This document shows, piece by piece, positions 1 to 9,517 of a DNA stretch of 64,000 nucleotides. The position numbers and the translations under genes are program-made. The stretch comes from CADEED01 sp041395625. GTDB lineage: Bacteria; Pseudomonadota; Gammaproteobacteria; Steroidobacterales; Steroidobacteraceae. How positions within the stretch are numbered: position 1 is the first letter of the stretch; every line of letters starts with the position of its first letter. The DNA lies in the NCBI GenBank assembly GCA_041395625.1, contig JAWLAE010000002.1:62001-126000 (forward strand), in the 5' to 3' direction. Under the pieces are notes generated by a model that worked only from the letters and a program-made list of their open reading frames with translations, was not told where the DNA came from and searched no databases.

Positions 1-1049
1 AGGTGCGGAACTTCCTGATTGCCAATGCGCTGTATTGGCTGGAGCATTACCACGTCGATGGCTTGCGTGTGGATGCTGTGGCGTCGATGCTGTATCTCGA
101 TTACAGCCGGGAGCATGGCGACTGGTTGCCGAACCGCCACGGGGGTCGTGAGAATCTCGAGGCTATCGATTTCTTGCGAGAGTTCAACACCGTCGCGCAT
201 GGTCAGTATCCCGGGCTGCTCACCATTGCCGAGGAGTCCACGGCGTTTCCAGGCGTAACAACTCCCGTACATCTGGGTGGGCTGGGTTTCAATTTCAAGT
301 GGAACATGGGCTGGATGAACGACACTCTGCGCTACTTTGCGAAGGATCCGGTGCATCGATCCTTCGAGCATGGCCTGATAACGTTCTCGTTCATGTATGC
401 GTGGTCGGAGAACTTCATCCTGCCGATCTCGCACGACGAGGTCGTGCATGGTAAGCGCTCACTGCTCGACAAGATGCCGGGTGACGAGTGGCAGAAGCGC
501 GCTAACCACCGCCTGCTGATGGCCTTCATGACGGCACACCCAGGCAAGAAGCTGTTGTTCATGGGCCAGGAGTGGGGTCAGTGGGCTGAGTGGAGTGAGG
601 CGCGCAGCCTGGACTGGCATCTGCTGGAGCATGCCGGGCATCGCGGTTTGCAGCGGCTGGTCAGGGACCTCAATCGCGTTTACGCTCATCGTGCCCAGCT
701 GCATGGCTCGGATGCAGACGGCGAGGGTTTCCGCTGGATCGATCTGCACAATTCAGCGGAGAGTATGTTCGCGTTCCTGCGCCTCGCGACACATGGAGAC
801 GCTGGGCTCCCGATCGTGTGCCTGTTCAATGCCACGCCGGTGCCACGCGACGACTACTGGGTGGGCGTACCGCGCCCTGGCAGCTATCGAGTGCTCATCG
901 ACTCGGACGCCGCCATATACGGTGGCTCCGGTTACCGCCCGCAGGTCGATGTCAGCACGATCGAGCGTCCCTGTCACGGTTTCAAGCATGCTCTGAAGGT
1001 CGACATGCCACCGTTGGCGGCATTGCTGCTGGAAGCTGGCGATGACTGA
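1..1049 (+). CDS. glgB: 1,4-alpha-glucan branching enzyme GlgB, C-terminal part (5' end outside window)
   Basis: GH13 enzyme that makes alpha-1,6 branches in glycogen in the cytoplasm. The gene enters the window already open; codons are in frame from base 3, so about 348 C-terminal residues are visible. Seen in the fragment: nucleophile Asp in GLRVDAVASM (fragment residue 24), acid/base Glu in TIAEEST (77), and SHDEVVHGK with the third Asp (145). These spacings match the D405/E458/D526 spacing known for the E. coli enzyme. The C-terminal beta domain is complete and ends in a normal stop. The stop overlaps the glgX start by 8 bp, so the two are co-transcribed and probably translationally coupled. 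Only the identity of the missing N-terminus is unknown. Confidence 0.95.
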   Translation, partial: VRNFLIANALYWLEHYHVDGLRVDAVASMLYLDYSREHGDWLPNRHGGRENLEAIDFLREFNTVAHGQYPGLLTIAEESTAFPGVTTPVHLGGLGFNFKWNMGWMNDTLRYFAKDPVHRSFEHGLITFSFMYAWSENFILPISHDEVVHGKRSLLDKMPGDEWQKRANHRLLMAFMTAHPGKKLLFMGQEWGQWAEWSEARSLDWHLLEHAGHRGLQRLVRDLNRVYAHRAQLHGSDADGEGFRWIDLHNSAESMFAFLRLATHGDAGLPIVCLFNATPVPRDDYWVGVPRPGSYRVLIDSDAAIYGGSGYRPQVDVSTIERPCHGFKHALKVDMPPLAALLLEAGDD

Positions 1050-3129
1050 GATAGCGGAACGGGAAGCGCTACCTGGTGTTGCGCGGCCTCTGGGGGCGTC
1101 GGTCACGCGTGCGGGCGTCAACTTCGCCGTGCACGCACAACATGCGGAGCGCATGTTTGTATGCATCTATGACGCCACTGGTACACGGGAGACTGTGCGC
1201 TATGCGTTAACTGGGCGCACCGGCAACATCTGGCACGGCGTGATCCCCGCCGCCGATGCGACTGCGGGAATGCTGTACGGTCTGCGTGCGAGCGGACCCT
1301 ACCAACCCGAGCTGGGACATCGCTACAACGCTAACAAACTGTTGCTCGATCCGGCCGCGCTGCAGATCGACGGCCGTGTCGTCTGGCAACCTGCGGTGCT
1401 CGACACCGGTCCAGGCACACAAGATGGCGCGCACGAACTCGATAGCGCGCCATTCGTGCCGCGTTGTCGGGTGGTCGAGAGCTCGTACGATTGGCAAGGC
1501 GATCGCCCGCCAGCGACGCCCTGGCGTGACACGTTCATCTACGAACTGCACGTCAAAGGATTCACGCAGCTGCATCCAGATGTGCCGCCAGAATGGCGTG
1601 GCAAGTATCTGGGTCTCACGGTACCGGCGGTGCTCGAATATTTGCAACGGCTGGGCGTCACGACGGTGGAGCTGCTGCCGGTGCAGGCGTTCGCGAGTGA
1701 GCAGTTTCTGCTCGAGCGCGGACTAACTAACTATTGGGGCTACAATCCGCTCGGCTGGAGTGCCCCTGACCAGCGTTATGCGGTGGCCGATCCGGTGCGC
1801 GAATTCCGCGACATGGTGCGAGCACTGCATCGGGCTGGGATCGAGGTGATCCTGGACGTGGTCTACAACCACACGGCAGAGGGTGGCGACAACGGCGCAA
1901 CGCTGAGCTGGCGCGGCCTTGACAATCGCAGCTACTACCGGCTGCTGCATACCGACCGTCGTCATTTCGAGAACGTGACGGGCACTGGTAACACCGTGGC
2001 CATCGATCAACCGGCCGCACTCGATCTCGTGCTCACGAGTCTCCGCTATTGGGCCGAGGAGATGCATGTCGACGGCTTTCGGTTCGATCTCGCGCCCGTG
2101 CTGGCGCGTGATTCGGGGGGCTTCAATCCCAATGCGCCGTTCTTCGCCGCCTTGCGTGCCGACCCCGTGCTGGCCTATGTCAAGCTGATCGCCGAGCCGT
2201 GGGACATCGGATTCGGTGGCTACCAACTCGGCAATTTTCCGAGCGGCTGGTCGGAATGGAACGACCGTTATCGGGACACGGTGCGCGCATACTGGCGAGG
2301 CGACGGACGCTTGCTTGGCTCGCTGGCAGAACGTTTTTCCGGTTCCAGTGACCTGTTCCGCCAGGCCGGCCGCAAACCGACGGCCAGCATCAATTACCTG
2401 GCGGCTCACGATGGCTTTACCTTGCGCGATGTCGTCTCCTACGACCACAAGCACAACGAAGCCAATCTCGAGGACAATCACGACGGACATATGGACAACC
2501 TGAGTTGGAACTGCGGCGTGGAAGGTGCTACCGATGATGTGGCCGTCCTCGGTTTGCGCGACCGTCAGGTCCGCAACATGCTCGCCACTTTGTTCTTTTC
2601 GCAGGGCGTGCCGATGCTGCTGGCAGGCGACGAATTCGGTCGCACCCAACGCGGCAACAACAACGCCTACTGTCAGGACAACGAAATCAGCTGGGTGGAC
2701 TGGACGCTGGCGCGTGACAATGCGGCCATGGTCGAGTTCGTGGCAGAGCTGGCCAGGCTGCGGCGCGAGCGCGGCGAGCTGCGGCGTGACACGTTTCTCA
2801 AGGGCTCGGTGCTGGCCAGTCATTCGCGTGACGTGCTGTGGTGGCACCCGCGCGGCCAGGAACTGACCGGGTCGGACTGGCACGATCCCTATCTGCGTAC
2901 ACTCGCGATCGGCATCGGCTCCAGCGGCTCGAATCATGATTTGCTTTTGCTGCTGAACCCGACCGGCGACAGTTGTGAGTTCCAGTTGCCCATGCCAGTG
3001 GGCGATCTGCGCTGGCGGCAGTTGCTCGATAGTAGCCTCGCAAGACCGTTCGCCTCGCAACTCGTCGCCGAGCGTAGTTACGTCGTACCATCCCGTTGCG
3101 TCGTGGCATTCGAGCAGGTTGTCGTTTGA
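1042..3129 (+). CDS. glgX: glycogen debranching enzyme GlgX
   Basis: GH13 isoamylase-type enzyme that cleaves alpha-1,6 branches of phosphorylase-trimmed glycogen. The 695 aa length is slightly above the E. coli protein (657). An N-terminal CBM48-like segment (LGASVTRAGVNFAVHAQHA, about residues 13-31) precedes the barrel. Catalytic Asp349 lies in VDGFRFDLAPV and Glu385 in LIAEPWDIGFGGYQLG. The motif DEFGRTQRGNNNAYCQDNEI near the end of the barrel is typical of GlgX. The ATG start lies inside the 3' end of glgB (ATG at 1042, glgB stop at 1047-1049). The last base pairs overlap the malQ start. Middle gene of a glgB-glgX-malQ unit; the glgA/glgC/glgP partners are not in the window. Confidence 0.95.
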   Translation: MTEIAEREALPGVARPLGASVTRAGVNFAVHAQHAERMFVCIYDATGTRETVRYALTGRTGNIWHGVIPAADATAGMLYGLRASGPYQPELGHRYNANKLLLDPAALQIDGRVVWQPAVLDTGPGTQDGAHELDSAPFVPRCRVVESSYDWQGDRPPATPWRDTFIYELHVKGFTQLHPDVPPEWRGKYLGLTVPAVLEYLQRLGVTTVELLPVQAFASEQFLLERGLTNYWGYNPLGWSAPDQRYAVADPVREFRDMVRALHRAGIEVILDVVYNHTAEGGDNGATLSWRGLDNRSYYRLLHTDRRHFENVTGTGNTVAIDQPAALDLVLTSLRYWAEEMHVDGFRFDLAPVLARDSGGFNPNAPFFAALRADPVLAYVKLIAEPWDIGFGGYQLGNFPSGWSEWNDRYRDTVRAYWRGDGRLLGSLAERFSGSSDLFRQAGRKPTASINYLAAHDGFTLRDVVSYDHKHNEANLEDNHDGHMDNLSWNCGVEGATDDVAVLGLRDRQVRNMLATLFFSQGVPMLLAGDEFGRTQRGNNNAYCQDNEISWVDWTLARDNAAMVEFVAELARLRRERGELRRDTFLKGSVLASHSRDVLWWHPRGQELTGSDWHDPYLRTLAIGIGSSGSNHDLLLLLNPTGDSCEFQLPMPVGDLRWRQLLDSSLARPFASQLVAERSYVVPSRCVVAFEQVVV

Positions 3130-5303
3130 AGGCTGAGTGGCTGACGGAGCTGGCGCGATTGCGTGGCATCGGCGATGCATTCCATGACTATCGGGGCGAG
3201 CTGCGGCGATTCTCCTTGGCGACCAAGACCGAGCTGCTGCGGGCCATGGGCGTGGCGGTCGATGATCCGATAATGCTCGAGGCTGAAGTCGCGGCGGCAA
3301 GGCGCGCGTGCGCTGGTAGCGTCATCCGACCGGTCGTCGCGATTCGTCCGGAGGCCGCCAAGGTTGCGATCGTTACGCGCGCGGATCAAGACTGGATTAC
3401 GTTGACGTTCGAGATCCGATTGGCGCCTGGCGGCACTGCCGAGGGTGCGGCACTGATTCGCGCGCTCGGCGAGATAGAGAGATTCACGGTCGATGATGTG
3501 CTCTATGTTCGGCGCGAGTTGCCGCTGCCGGCCGGTCTGCCGCCCGGCTATCACCAGTTGGACCTGCGCGTCGGCGATCATGCCGTTGTCTCCGCGCAGC
3601 TGATCGTTGCGTCGCCACAATGTCAGCAGTACGCGCAGTCCGCCGCCGGATGTCGTGGCTGGGGTGTGGCCGTGCAGCTCTACGCCTTGCGGTCGGCCAA
3701 GGACTGGGGCATAGGTGACTTCCGTGATCTCGATGCGGTCGTGCAGCGGCTCGCGCCACTCGGCGCCAGCTTCGTCGGTCTCAATCCGCTGCATGCGCAG
3801 TTCGGCGCCAACCCGGCACATTGCAGCCCCTACAGCGCTTCGAGTCGGCTGGCTCTGAATACACTCTACATACAACCGGAATGGTTACCAGAGCTGGCCG
3901 AATGCGTCACCGCCCAAGCGGTGTTCGCCAGTGCTGCGTTCCAGCTGCGGTTGCAGGCGGTCCGCGCCGCCGCGCACGTCGACTACTCGAGTGTCGCCGC
4001 TCTCAAGCGCGAAGTTCTGGAGTTGTTGTTTGGCCATTTTCGCAGCCGCCACCTGGAGCTGGACACGACGCGCGGCCAGGCGTTCGGGGCGTTCGTCGCC
4101 GCGCGCGGCGAGGCCCTGCATCGACATGGCCTGTTCGAAGCGCTCGATGAGTACCTGCAGCAGCGCTACGGTTCGGTGTCGGGCTGGCAGAACTGGCCGG
4201 CGGAGTATCGTCGCGTCGACGGACCCGCGGCACAGGCATTCGCCGTGGAGTATGCCGAGCGCGTGCAGTTCCACGTTTGGCTGCAATGGGTCGCAGCCGA
4301 GCAGTTAGCTAGTGCGCAACAACGTGCTCGCGAGCTGGGCATGAGCGTTGGGCTCTATGCCGATCTCGCCGTGGGTGTGAACGCGGGCGGTGCGGAGGTG
4401 TGGTCGGACCCCGACAGCTTCGCGCTGGGGGCTTCGATCGGTGCGCCGCCGGATCGCCTGGCACTCAAGGGGCAGGATTGGGGCTTGCCGCCGTACGATC
4501 CACAGCGGCTCGAGGCCCGCGGTTTCGAGCCTTACAAACGCTTGCTGCGTGCCACGCTGCAGTCCTGCGGGGCGATCCGGTTCGATCACGTGATGGCGTT
4601 GTTCAGGCAGTGGTGGGTGCCGCGCGGCGTCGAGTCCATCGATGGGGCGTACGTACACTTTCCCCTCGATGTGCTGCTGTCGATACTCGCGCTCGAAAGC
4701 GTCGCGCAGCAGGTGATCGTTGTCGGTGAAGACCTCGGTGTCGTGCCGGACGAAGTTGGTCGCGCCATGCACGACTACGGCGTGTATCACTACAAGGTGC
4801 TGCTGTTCGAAAAAGAGGGCGAACGCTTTCGAGCACCGGACCAGTACGCGAGGCGTGCGATCGCGACTGCGACGACCCACGATCTGCCAACCTTGCGCGC
4901 CTGGTGGCAGGGGGACGATATCGCGCTGCGCGAACGACTCGCACTCTATCCTGCCGACGAGGTTGCGTGGCAAATAGCGGAAGACCGGCGGCGCGACCGC
5001 GAGCAGCTCTTGGTTGCGCTGGAGTCGGTGCAATTGCAGCCGGTAAAGCCGCGTCACGGCGATGATCCGTACAGCGATGAGCTCGCCCGTGCCGTGCATG
5101 AGTTTCTCGCTGCCAGCAACGCTGAACTGGTCGCCGTCCAGATCGAAGACCTGTTGGGCATGACGGAACCGGTGAACGTGCCGGGAACCAGCGGCGAGTA
5201 TCCCAACTGGCGTCGCAAGCTGCCATTGCCGCTCGAAAAGATCTTCGAGCGGGCCGACATCCTGCGGGCTCTGCAGGCTGTCAATCGGCGTCGTGCCACC
5301 TAA
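3126..5303 (+). CDS. malQ: 4-alpha-glucanotransferase (amylomaltase) MalQ
   Basis: GH77 disproportionating enzyme that transfers maltodextrin chains released by glycogen debranching. With the chosen start it is 725 aa, long for amylomaltase, in the range of the proteobacterial form with an N-terminal extension. Nucleophile Asp487 lies in RFDHVMALFRQWWVP and acid/base Glu535 in VVGEDLGVVP; the 48-residue spacing is that of the family. Conserved C-terminus NVPGTSGEYPNWRRKLP. A longer reading from TTG at 3096 is open, but TTG at 3126 overlaps the glgX stop as TTGA and has GAGCAGG a few bases upstream, so I chose it. Its 3' end overlaps the oppositely oriented next gene by 4 bp (CTAA read as TAG on one strand and TAA on the other). 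Confidence 0.93.
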   Translation: MKAEWLTELARLRGIGDAFHDYRGELRRFSLATKTELLRAMGVAVDDPIMLEAEVAAARRACAGSVIRPVVAIRPEAAKVAIVTRADQDWITLTFEIRLAPGGTAEGAALIRALGEIERFTVDDVLYVRRELPLPAGLPPGYHQLDLRVGDHAVVSAQLIVASPQCQQYAQSAAGCRGWGVAVQLYALRSAKDWGIGDFRDLDAVVQRLAPLGASFVGLNPLHAQFGANPAHCSPYSASSRLALNTLYIQPEWLPELAECVTAQAVFASAAFQLRLQAVRAAAHVDYSSVAALKREVLELLFGHFRSRHLELDTTRGQAFGAFVAARGEALHRHGLFEALDEYLQQRYGSVSGWQNWPAEYRRVDGPAAQAFAVEYAERVQFHVWLQWVAAEQLASAQQRARELGMSVGLYADLAVGVNAGGAEVWSDPDSFALGASIGAPPDRLALKGQDWGLPPYDPQRLEARGFEPYKRLLRATLQSCGAIRFDHVMALFRQWWVPRGVESIDGAYVHFPLDVLLSILALESVAQQVIVVGEDLGVVPDEVGRAMHDYGVYHYKVLLFEKEGERFRAPDQYARRAIATATTHDLPTLRAWWQGDDIALRERLALYPADEVAWQIAEDRRRDREQLLVALESVQLQPVKPRHGDDPYSDELARAVHEFLAASNAELVAVQIEDLLGMTEPVNVPGTSGEYPNWRRKLPLPLEKIFERADILRALQAVNRRRAT

Positions 5304-6505
5304 GAAATCTTGGCAGCATCCCTGAGCGACTGGATCATGGAGGTCTTCAGCAGGAACTGCCGTGCCAGTTGCGGATCCGCTGCGGTACGCATGAACTCCT
5401 CCTGCCGCTTGCGCTGCACATCCGGATCTCTGGCCTCGAGCAGTTTCTTGTTGTTGATCGTATGTTCCTGCACGACGTTCATGCAGATGAGGCGGCGCTG
5501 TTTGTCGTATAGATTCAGTTCTTCATCGAGATCGGCACCCTCGTTGATGCGCGTCAGACGCCCCGCGAGGTTGATGGCGTCGTGGATGCCACCGTTCATG
5601 CCCATGCCGCCGAGCGGATTGTTGATGTGCGCGGCATCGCCGGCAATCAGAACGCGTCCGCGTCGGTAGGTCTTCGCCACCCGCTGATGCACCCGATAGA
5701 GCGTCCGATGGCCGATCTCGTACGGCTCCGAGTGCGGTGCCATGTGTTGCAGCCGGTCCTGGATCCACGCGTCCGACAGGAACAGCGAATCATCGGGATT
5801 GTTGGGATCGGTGGGGATCAACACCCGCCAGAGGCTGGTGGTCTTCAGCAATACGAGCCATTCGTCTGGATCGGACACATAGTTGACGAGCGCCAGACGA
5901 TCGAACTTGGTCTCGAGCGGGAACGGCGTCGAAGCGACCAGGAATTTCTCTGGATAGGTGAAGCCTTCGAAGCTGATGGCGGTGGCTTTGCGCACATTCG
6001 AGTCGGCCCCATCGCAGCCGAGTAGGAACGAGCCCTCGTGTACGCGCTCCCCCTGCGATGTCCAGACCAGCACCTCGACACCGTCAACGGTCTGGTGTAC
6101 GCCCTTGACCGAGTGATCGAACAGACACTTGGCGTGCTTGTATTCGCGCTGCAGCTTGTTCCAGATCAACTGCGTGACTCGCCATTGCTCGGTCTGCACT
6201 CGATACGGATGGCGCGTGTCGCCTTTGAGCGCTGCCAGATTGAACTCGGCAATCGCGCCAGTTCGGCGGTCACGATACTGATAGCGCTCGGCTATGAGGC
6301 CGAGATCGATGATGGCTTGCGCGATGCCCAGCTCTTCCATCATGTCCATGGTGGGCGGGTGCCAGGTGGATGCGCGCAGTGTTTTCGGCAGCTCTGTGCC
6401 GCTTTCGAGCAGCGTCACCGGAATGCCACGCTGAGCGAGGTACAGCGCGGCCACGCAACCTACCGGGCCAGCGCCGGCAATGATGATGGGTTTTTTGATT
6501 TGCAT
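5300..6505 (-). CDS. FAD-dependent monooxygenase (phenol hydroxylase/MhpA-like family)
   Basis: Class A flavoprotein hydroxylase, 401 aa, that would use NAD(P)H and O2 to hydroxylate an aromatic or similar ring. Seen: N-terminal Rossmann motif GAGPVG (residues 11-16) followed by a LLES segment for the ADP ribose; the DG motif GCDGADS (163-169); and the GD motif VLIAGDAAH (285-293) followed by NPLGGMGMNGGIHDAINLAGRL-type flavin contacts. The start is ATG at 6505, where the Rossmann strand begins; an open upstream extension to 6700 overlaps the next gene and lacks family features. Substrate cannot be read from sequence. It stands alone, convergent with malQ and divergent from the following hydrolase. 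Confidence 0.85.
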   Translation of the reverse strand: MQIKKPIIIAGAGPVGCVAALYLAQRGIPVTLLESGTELPKTLRASTWHPPTMDMMEELGIAQAIIDLGLIAERYQYRDRRTGAIAEFNLAALKGDTRHPYRVQTEQWRVTQLIWNKLQREYKHAKCLFDHSVKGVHQTVDGVEVLVWTSQGERVHEGSFLLGCDGADSNVRKATAISFEGFTYPEKFLVASTPFPLETKFDRLALVNYVSDPDEWLVLLKTTSLWRVLIPTDPNNPDDSLFLSDAWIQDRLQHMAPHSEPYEIGHRTLYRVHQRVAKTYRRGRVLIAGDAAHINNPLGGMGMNGGIHDAINLAGRLTRINEGADLDEELNLYDKQRRLICMNVVQEHTINNKKLLEARDPDVQRKRQEEFMRTAADPQLARQFLLKTSMIQSLRDAAKIS

Positions 6506-6559
6506 GACTGAAAGTCTAGCCGAAGTTGGGCACGACCCAGCCATAATCGTCGTTCCGAC

Positions 6560-7870
6560 ATGGCATTGCGAGAACGCCGCTTGCGAATGCGACCAAAGGA
6601 CGGATTGAGCGTTGTACTGCTCGTCGTGAGTGCGTCGTTCCCAGGCACGAGTCCTGCAGGCGATACCGTGTCTGCGCAGCAGGCCCGCACCGCGTCTCAC
6701 CTCGAGGCACGGCTCGAGTCGTTAGTGAATGGTGGCGCTGGCGTCGAGATGGCAGGTATAGTTGTAGTGCGCACCGATGCGCTGGACGATGAGCAATCCG
6801 TTGCGGTGGGCTGCGCGCGCTTCGCAGTTGACGGTCGGTCTTGCAACCGGCGCCTCGCCGCGGAGCAACTGCTGCGAGTGGCATCGGTCTCCAAGCTGTT
6901 CACGGCCGTCGCGATTCATCGCCTGATCGATGCGCATCGGCTGACACTGGACGCCGATGCGTCCGGCCTCCTAGGTCACCCGTTGCGCAACCAAGGGTTC
7001 CCGCAGCAGCAGATCACGATTGGTCAGTTGCTGTCGCACACGTCGTCACTGCGCGACGCCGAGAGATACTGGATCCCCGCGCCTGGTACGCTGCGCGAGC
7101 TGCTGGCCGACCCGGGACGTTTCGATCGGCGCGCGCCCGGCAGCCGATTCGCCTATGCCAACATCAATTACAGTGTGTTGGCCGCAGTGGTGGAACGCCT
7201 CACGCAGTCGCGGTTCGATCAGTTCGTAGCGGACGATCTGCTACGGCCGGCCAACATCATCGCAGGATTCAACTGGCAGGGCTTGCACGCGTTGCCCGTC
7301 GACTTGACGGCCACTCTGTACCGTCGGCGTGCGATCGACGGTGAGCAATGGGAGCCCGATGGACCGTGGGTCGCGCAGGTCGATGCGCTGGAAGGAAGTC
7401 CGGTACCGCCGCTCGTCGCGGCAGACTATATCCCTGGCAGCAATCCCACTCTGTTCTCGCCACACGGCGGGCTGCGGATATCGCCGCGCGACCTTGCGCG
7501 CTTTCTGCGACGCGTGTTCCTGCCACGCGCGGACGAGGTAGCCGTGCTGACGCCGCACTCAAGGCTGGCGCTTTGTCGGCCCGTCGTGGATACCCGTGGC
7601 GGTCGCATGCAGGGCGAAACACAGCGCGGGCTGTTCGGCCAGTTTGGCTACGGGGCTCAGCCCAAGCGTCTGGACGGTCGGGAATGGTGTGGCCACTTTG
7701 CAGAGGCCTACGGGCTCAAGGGTGCGGCGCTGGTCGATCGCCGCCGGGGTGAGGTGCTGGTCTACTTCATTACCGGCTATGCGGATGAACCACCGCTCGC
7801 AGGACCTCGCTACGCCGGTCTCGACGCAGTCGAGGCAGCCGTGCTTGAAGCAGTGCTCGCCGGGCAGTGA
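6560..7870 (+). CDS. serine beta-lactamase-like hydrolase (class C/esterase family)
   Basis: Penicillin-binding-protein/beta-lactamase fold protein, 436 aa, probably exported. The catalytic SxxK is SVSK (Ser109, Lys112, in LLRVASVSKLFTAVA). The second motif is YAN (199-201, in RFAYANINYSVLAAV), as in class C and EstB-like esterases. A GGLRISPRDLARF segment follows. The N-terminus has basic residues then a hydrophobic stretch (LSVVLLVVSASFPGTSPAGD), consistent with a signal peptide; ATG at 6587 would give a more standard signal peptide than ATG at 6560. The family covers D-aminopeptidases, esterases and lactonases as well as beta-lactamases, so resistance should not be inferred. Divergent from the FAD monooxygenase, 54 bp apart. 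Confidence 0.75.
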   Translation: MALRERRLRMRPKDGLSVVLLVVSASFPGTSPAGDTVSAQQARTASHLEARLESLVNGGAGVEMAGIVVVRTDALDDEQSVAVGCARFAVDGRSCNRRLAAEQLLRVASVSKLFTAVAIHRLIDAHRLTLDADASGLLGHPLRNQGFPQQQITIGQLLSHTSSLRDAERYWIPAPGTLRELLADPGRFDRRAPGSRFAYANINYSVLAAVVERLTQSRFDQFVADDLLRPANIIAGFNWQGLHALPVDLTATLYRRRAIDGEQWEPDGPWVAQVDALEGSPVPPLVAADYIPGSNPTLFSPHGGLRISPRDLARFLRRVFLPRADEVAVLTPHSRLALCRPVVDTRGGRMQGETQRGLFGQFGYGAQPKRLDGREWCGHFAEAYGLKGAALVDRRRGEVLVYFITGYADEPPLAGPRYAGLDAVEAAVLEAVLAGQ

Positions 7871-7907
7871 CTGGCGTGGCGCTGTCCGTGGCGCCTAAAC
7901 TGCGCCG

Positions 7908-9404
7908 ATGCAGACCTATCGACACTGGCTAGATAATGCCCTCGCGGCCGTAGATCCGGCTGCCAGCTTTGCGGAAGTATTCGATCCGTCGCGCGGCGTA
8001 GTCGCATCCCGGGTTGCCCTCGCTGCGCGCGCTGACGTCGATCGGGCCGTAGTTTCTGCACGCGCGGCGTTCGCCGCCTGGTCGGAGACTCCGCCGTTGC
8101 GGCGAGCACGCGTGCTGTTCCGCTTCAAGCAACTGGTGGAGCAGAATCGTGCCGCGCTCGCGCGGCGGATCTCGGCCGAGCACGGCAAGATTCTGAGTGA
8201 CGCCGACGGTGAAATTACCCGCGGGCTCGAAGTCGTGGAATTCGCCTGTGGCGCGCCGAGCTTGTTGAAAGGCGAAATGGCGGACAATGTCGGTACCGGC
8301 GTCGACGTGTTCAGCTGGCGTCAGCCGCTGGGTGTGGTCGTGGGTATCACACCCTTCAATTTCCCGGCGATGGTGCCGATGTGGATGTTCCCCGTTGCGC
8401 TCGTGTGCGGCAATACCTTCGTGCTCAAACCCTCGGAACGCGATCCGGGCGCGTCGTTGCTGCTGGCCGAGTGGTTAGCTGATGCCGGGCTGCCGGCGGG
8501 CTGCTTCAATGTGCTGCAGGGCGACAAGGTGGCGGTGGATAGGCTGTTGGAGCATCCGGACGTTGCGGCGGTGAGTTTCGTCGGCTCGACGCCAGTCGCC
8601 GAGTACGTACAACGTCAGGGTGTTGCGCATGGCAAACGAGTGCAGGCGCTCGGCGGTGCCAAGAATCATCTGGTCGTGTTGCCGGATGCGGACCTCGACG
8701 CTGCCGCCGATGGGTTGCTGGGAGCCGCCTACGGTTCGGCTGGCGAGCGCTGCATGGCGGTTTCGGTGGTGGTCGCCGTTGGCGATGACAACGCCGACCG
8801 ACTGGTGGCCAAGTTGGCGAGTCGTGTGCGCAAGCTGCGACTGGGCGTCAGTGAGGCGAGCGATGTCGATATGGGGCCTTTGGTGACCGCGGCCCATCGC
8901 ACACGTGTCCTCGATCTCATTGCGTCAGGTGTCGCCGAAGGTGCGGAGCTGTTAGTGGACGGGCGAGAATCGGTGCCGGGAGTGTTGCGCGGCGGCTTCT
9001 TCCTGGGCGGCAGTCTGTTCGATCGGGTGACTGCCACGATGCGCATCTACCGTGAAGAGATCTTTGGGCCGGTCCTTGTGGTTGTCAGAGTGCCGGATTC
9101 GAACAGTGCCTTACAACTCGTCAACTCGCATCCGTACGCCAACGGCACCGCCGTATTCACGCGGGATGGTGCTGCGGCCCGCAACTTCGCACGTCGTGTG
9201 GAGGTCGGGATGGTCGGCGTCAATGTACCGATCCCGGTGCCGATGGCGTTCTTCAGCTTCGGTGGTTGGCGTCGGTCGATGTTCGGCGACCACGCGATGC
9301 ATGGTCCGGAGGGCGTCCGCTTCTATACCCGTCTGAAGACGGTGACACAGCGCTGGGCCGACGATGGGGATGGCGTCGATTTCTCGATACCGACGATGAA
9401 ATAG
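7908..9404 (+). CDS. mmsA: CoA-acylating methylmalonate-semialdehyde dehydrogenase MmsA
   Basis: Aldehyde dehydrogenase family protein of 498 aa that converts methylmalonate semialdehyde (or malonate semialdehyde) plus CoA and NAD+ to propionyl-CoA (or acetyl-CoA) and CO2, in valine and beta-alanine/inositol breakdown. Seen: NAD-binding segment GITPFNFPAMVPMWMFP, FVLKPSERDP, GSTPVAEYV, and catalytic Cys282 in YGSAGERCMAVSV. The GSAGERCMA and NFPAMVPMWMFP patterns are specific for the MmsA subfamily. C-terminus ends in the typical FYTRLKTVTQRW segment. It follows the hydrolase by 37 bp. There is no mmsB next to it. Length and motifs fit the family fully. Confidence 0.93.
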   Translation: MQTYRHWLDNALAAVDPAASFAEVFDPSRGVVASRVALAARADVDRAVVSARAAFAAWSETPPLRRARVLFRFKQLVEQNRAALARRISAEHGKILSDADGEITRGLEVVEFACGAPSLLKGEMADNVGTGVDVFSWRQPLGVVVGITPFNFPAMVPMWMFPVALVCGNTFVLKPSERDPGASLLLAEWLADAGLPAGCFNVLQGDKVAVDRLLEHPDVAAVSFVGSTPVAEYVQRQGVAHGKRVQALGGAKNHLVVLPDADLDAAADGLLGAAYGSAGERCMAVSVVVAVGDDNADRLVAKLASRVRKLRLGVSEASDVDMGPLVTAAHRTRVLDLIASGVAEGAELLVDGRESVPGVLRGGFFLGGSLFDRVTATMRIYREEIFGPVLVVVRVPDSNSALQLVNSHPYANGTAVFTRDGAAARNFARRVEVGMVGVNVPIPVPMAFFSFGGWRRSMFGDHAMHGPEGVRFYTRLKTVTQRWADDGDGVDFSIPTMK

Positions 9405-9480
9405 GCGCCCGGACGAACGGCAGTATCTGCACGTTCGCGCAACATAGAGGCCTGGCCTGTTAGTCGCTTCGCTGCTGAAA

Positions 9481-9513
9481 TCCTCCTGCGACCCGTCGTC
9501 GTGGCAAGGAGGA
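9481..9513 (+). promoter_or_regulatory. hairpin pairing the ribosome binding site of the pilin gene
   Basis: TCCTCC at 9481-9486 is the exact reverse complement of GGAGGA at 9508-9513, which is the core of the very strong Shine-Dalgarno AAGGAGGA upstream of ATG 9518. The 21-nt spacer forms the loop. Base pairing would hide the ribosome binding site. The complementarity is seen; regulation is inferred. Confidence 0.4.
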
Positions 9514-9517
9514 CTTC

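Noticed and set aside
1723..3300. Long open frame (525 aa) on the minus strand opposite glgX
   Set aside because: Shadow of the GC-rich glgX coding strand; the translation has no family motifs and glgX is certain.
6560..7870. Antibiotic-resistance beta-lactamase
   Set aside because: Only the shared SxxK and YxN motifs are seen; the family is mostly esterases and peptidases, and no ampR-like regulator is nearby.
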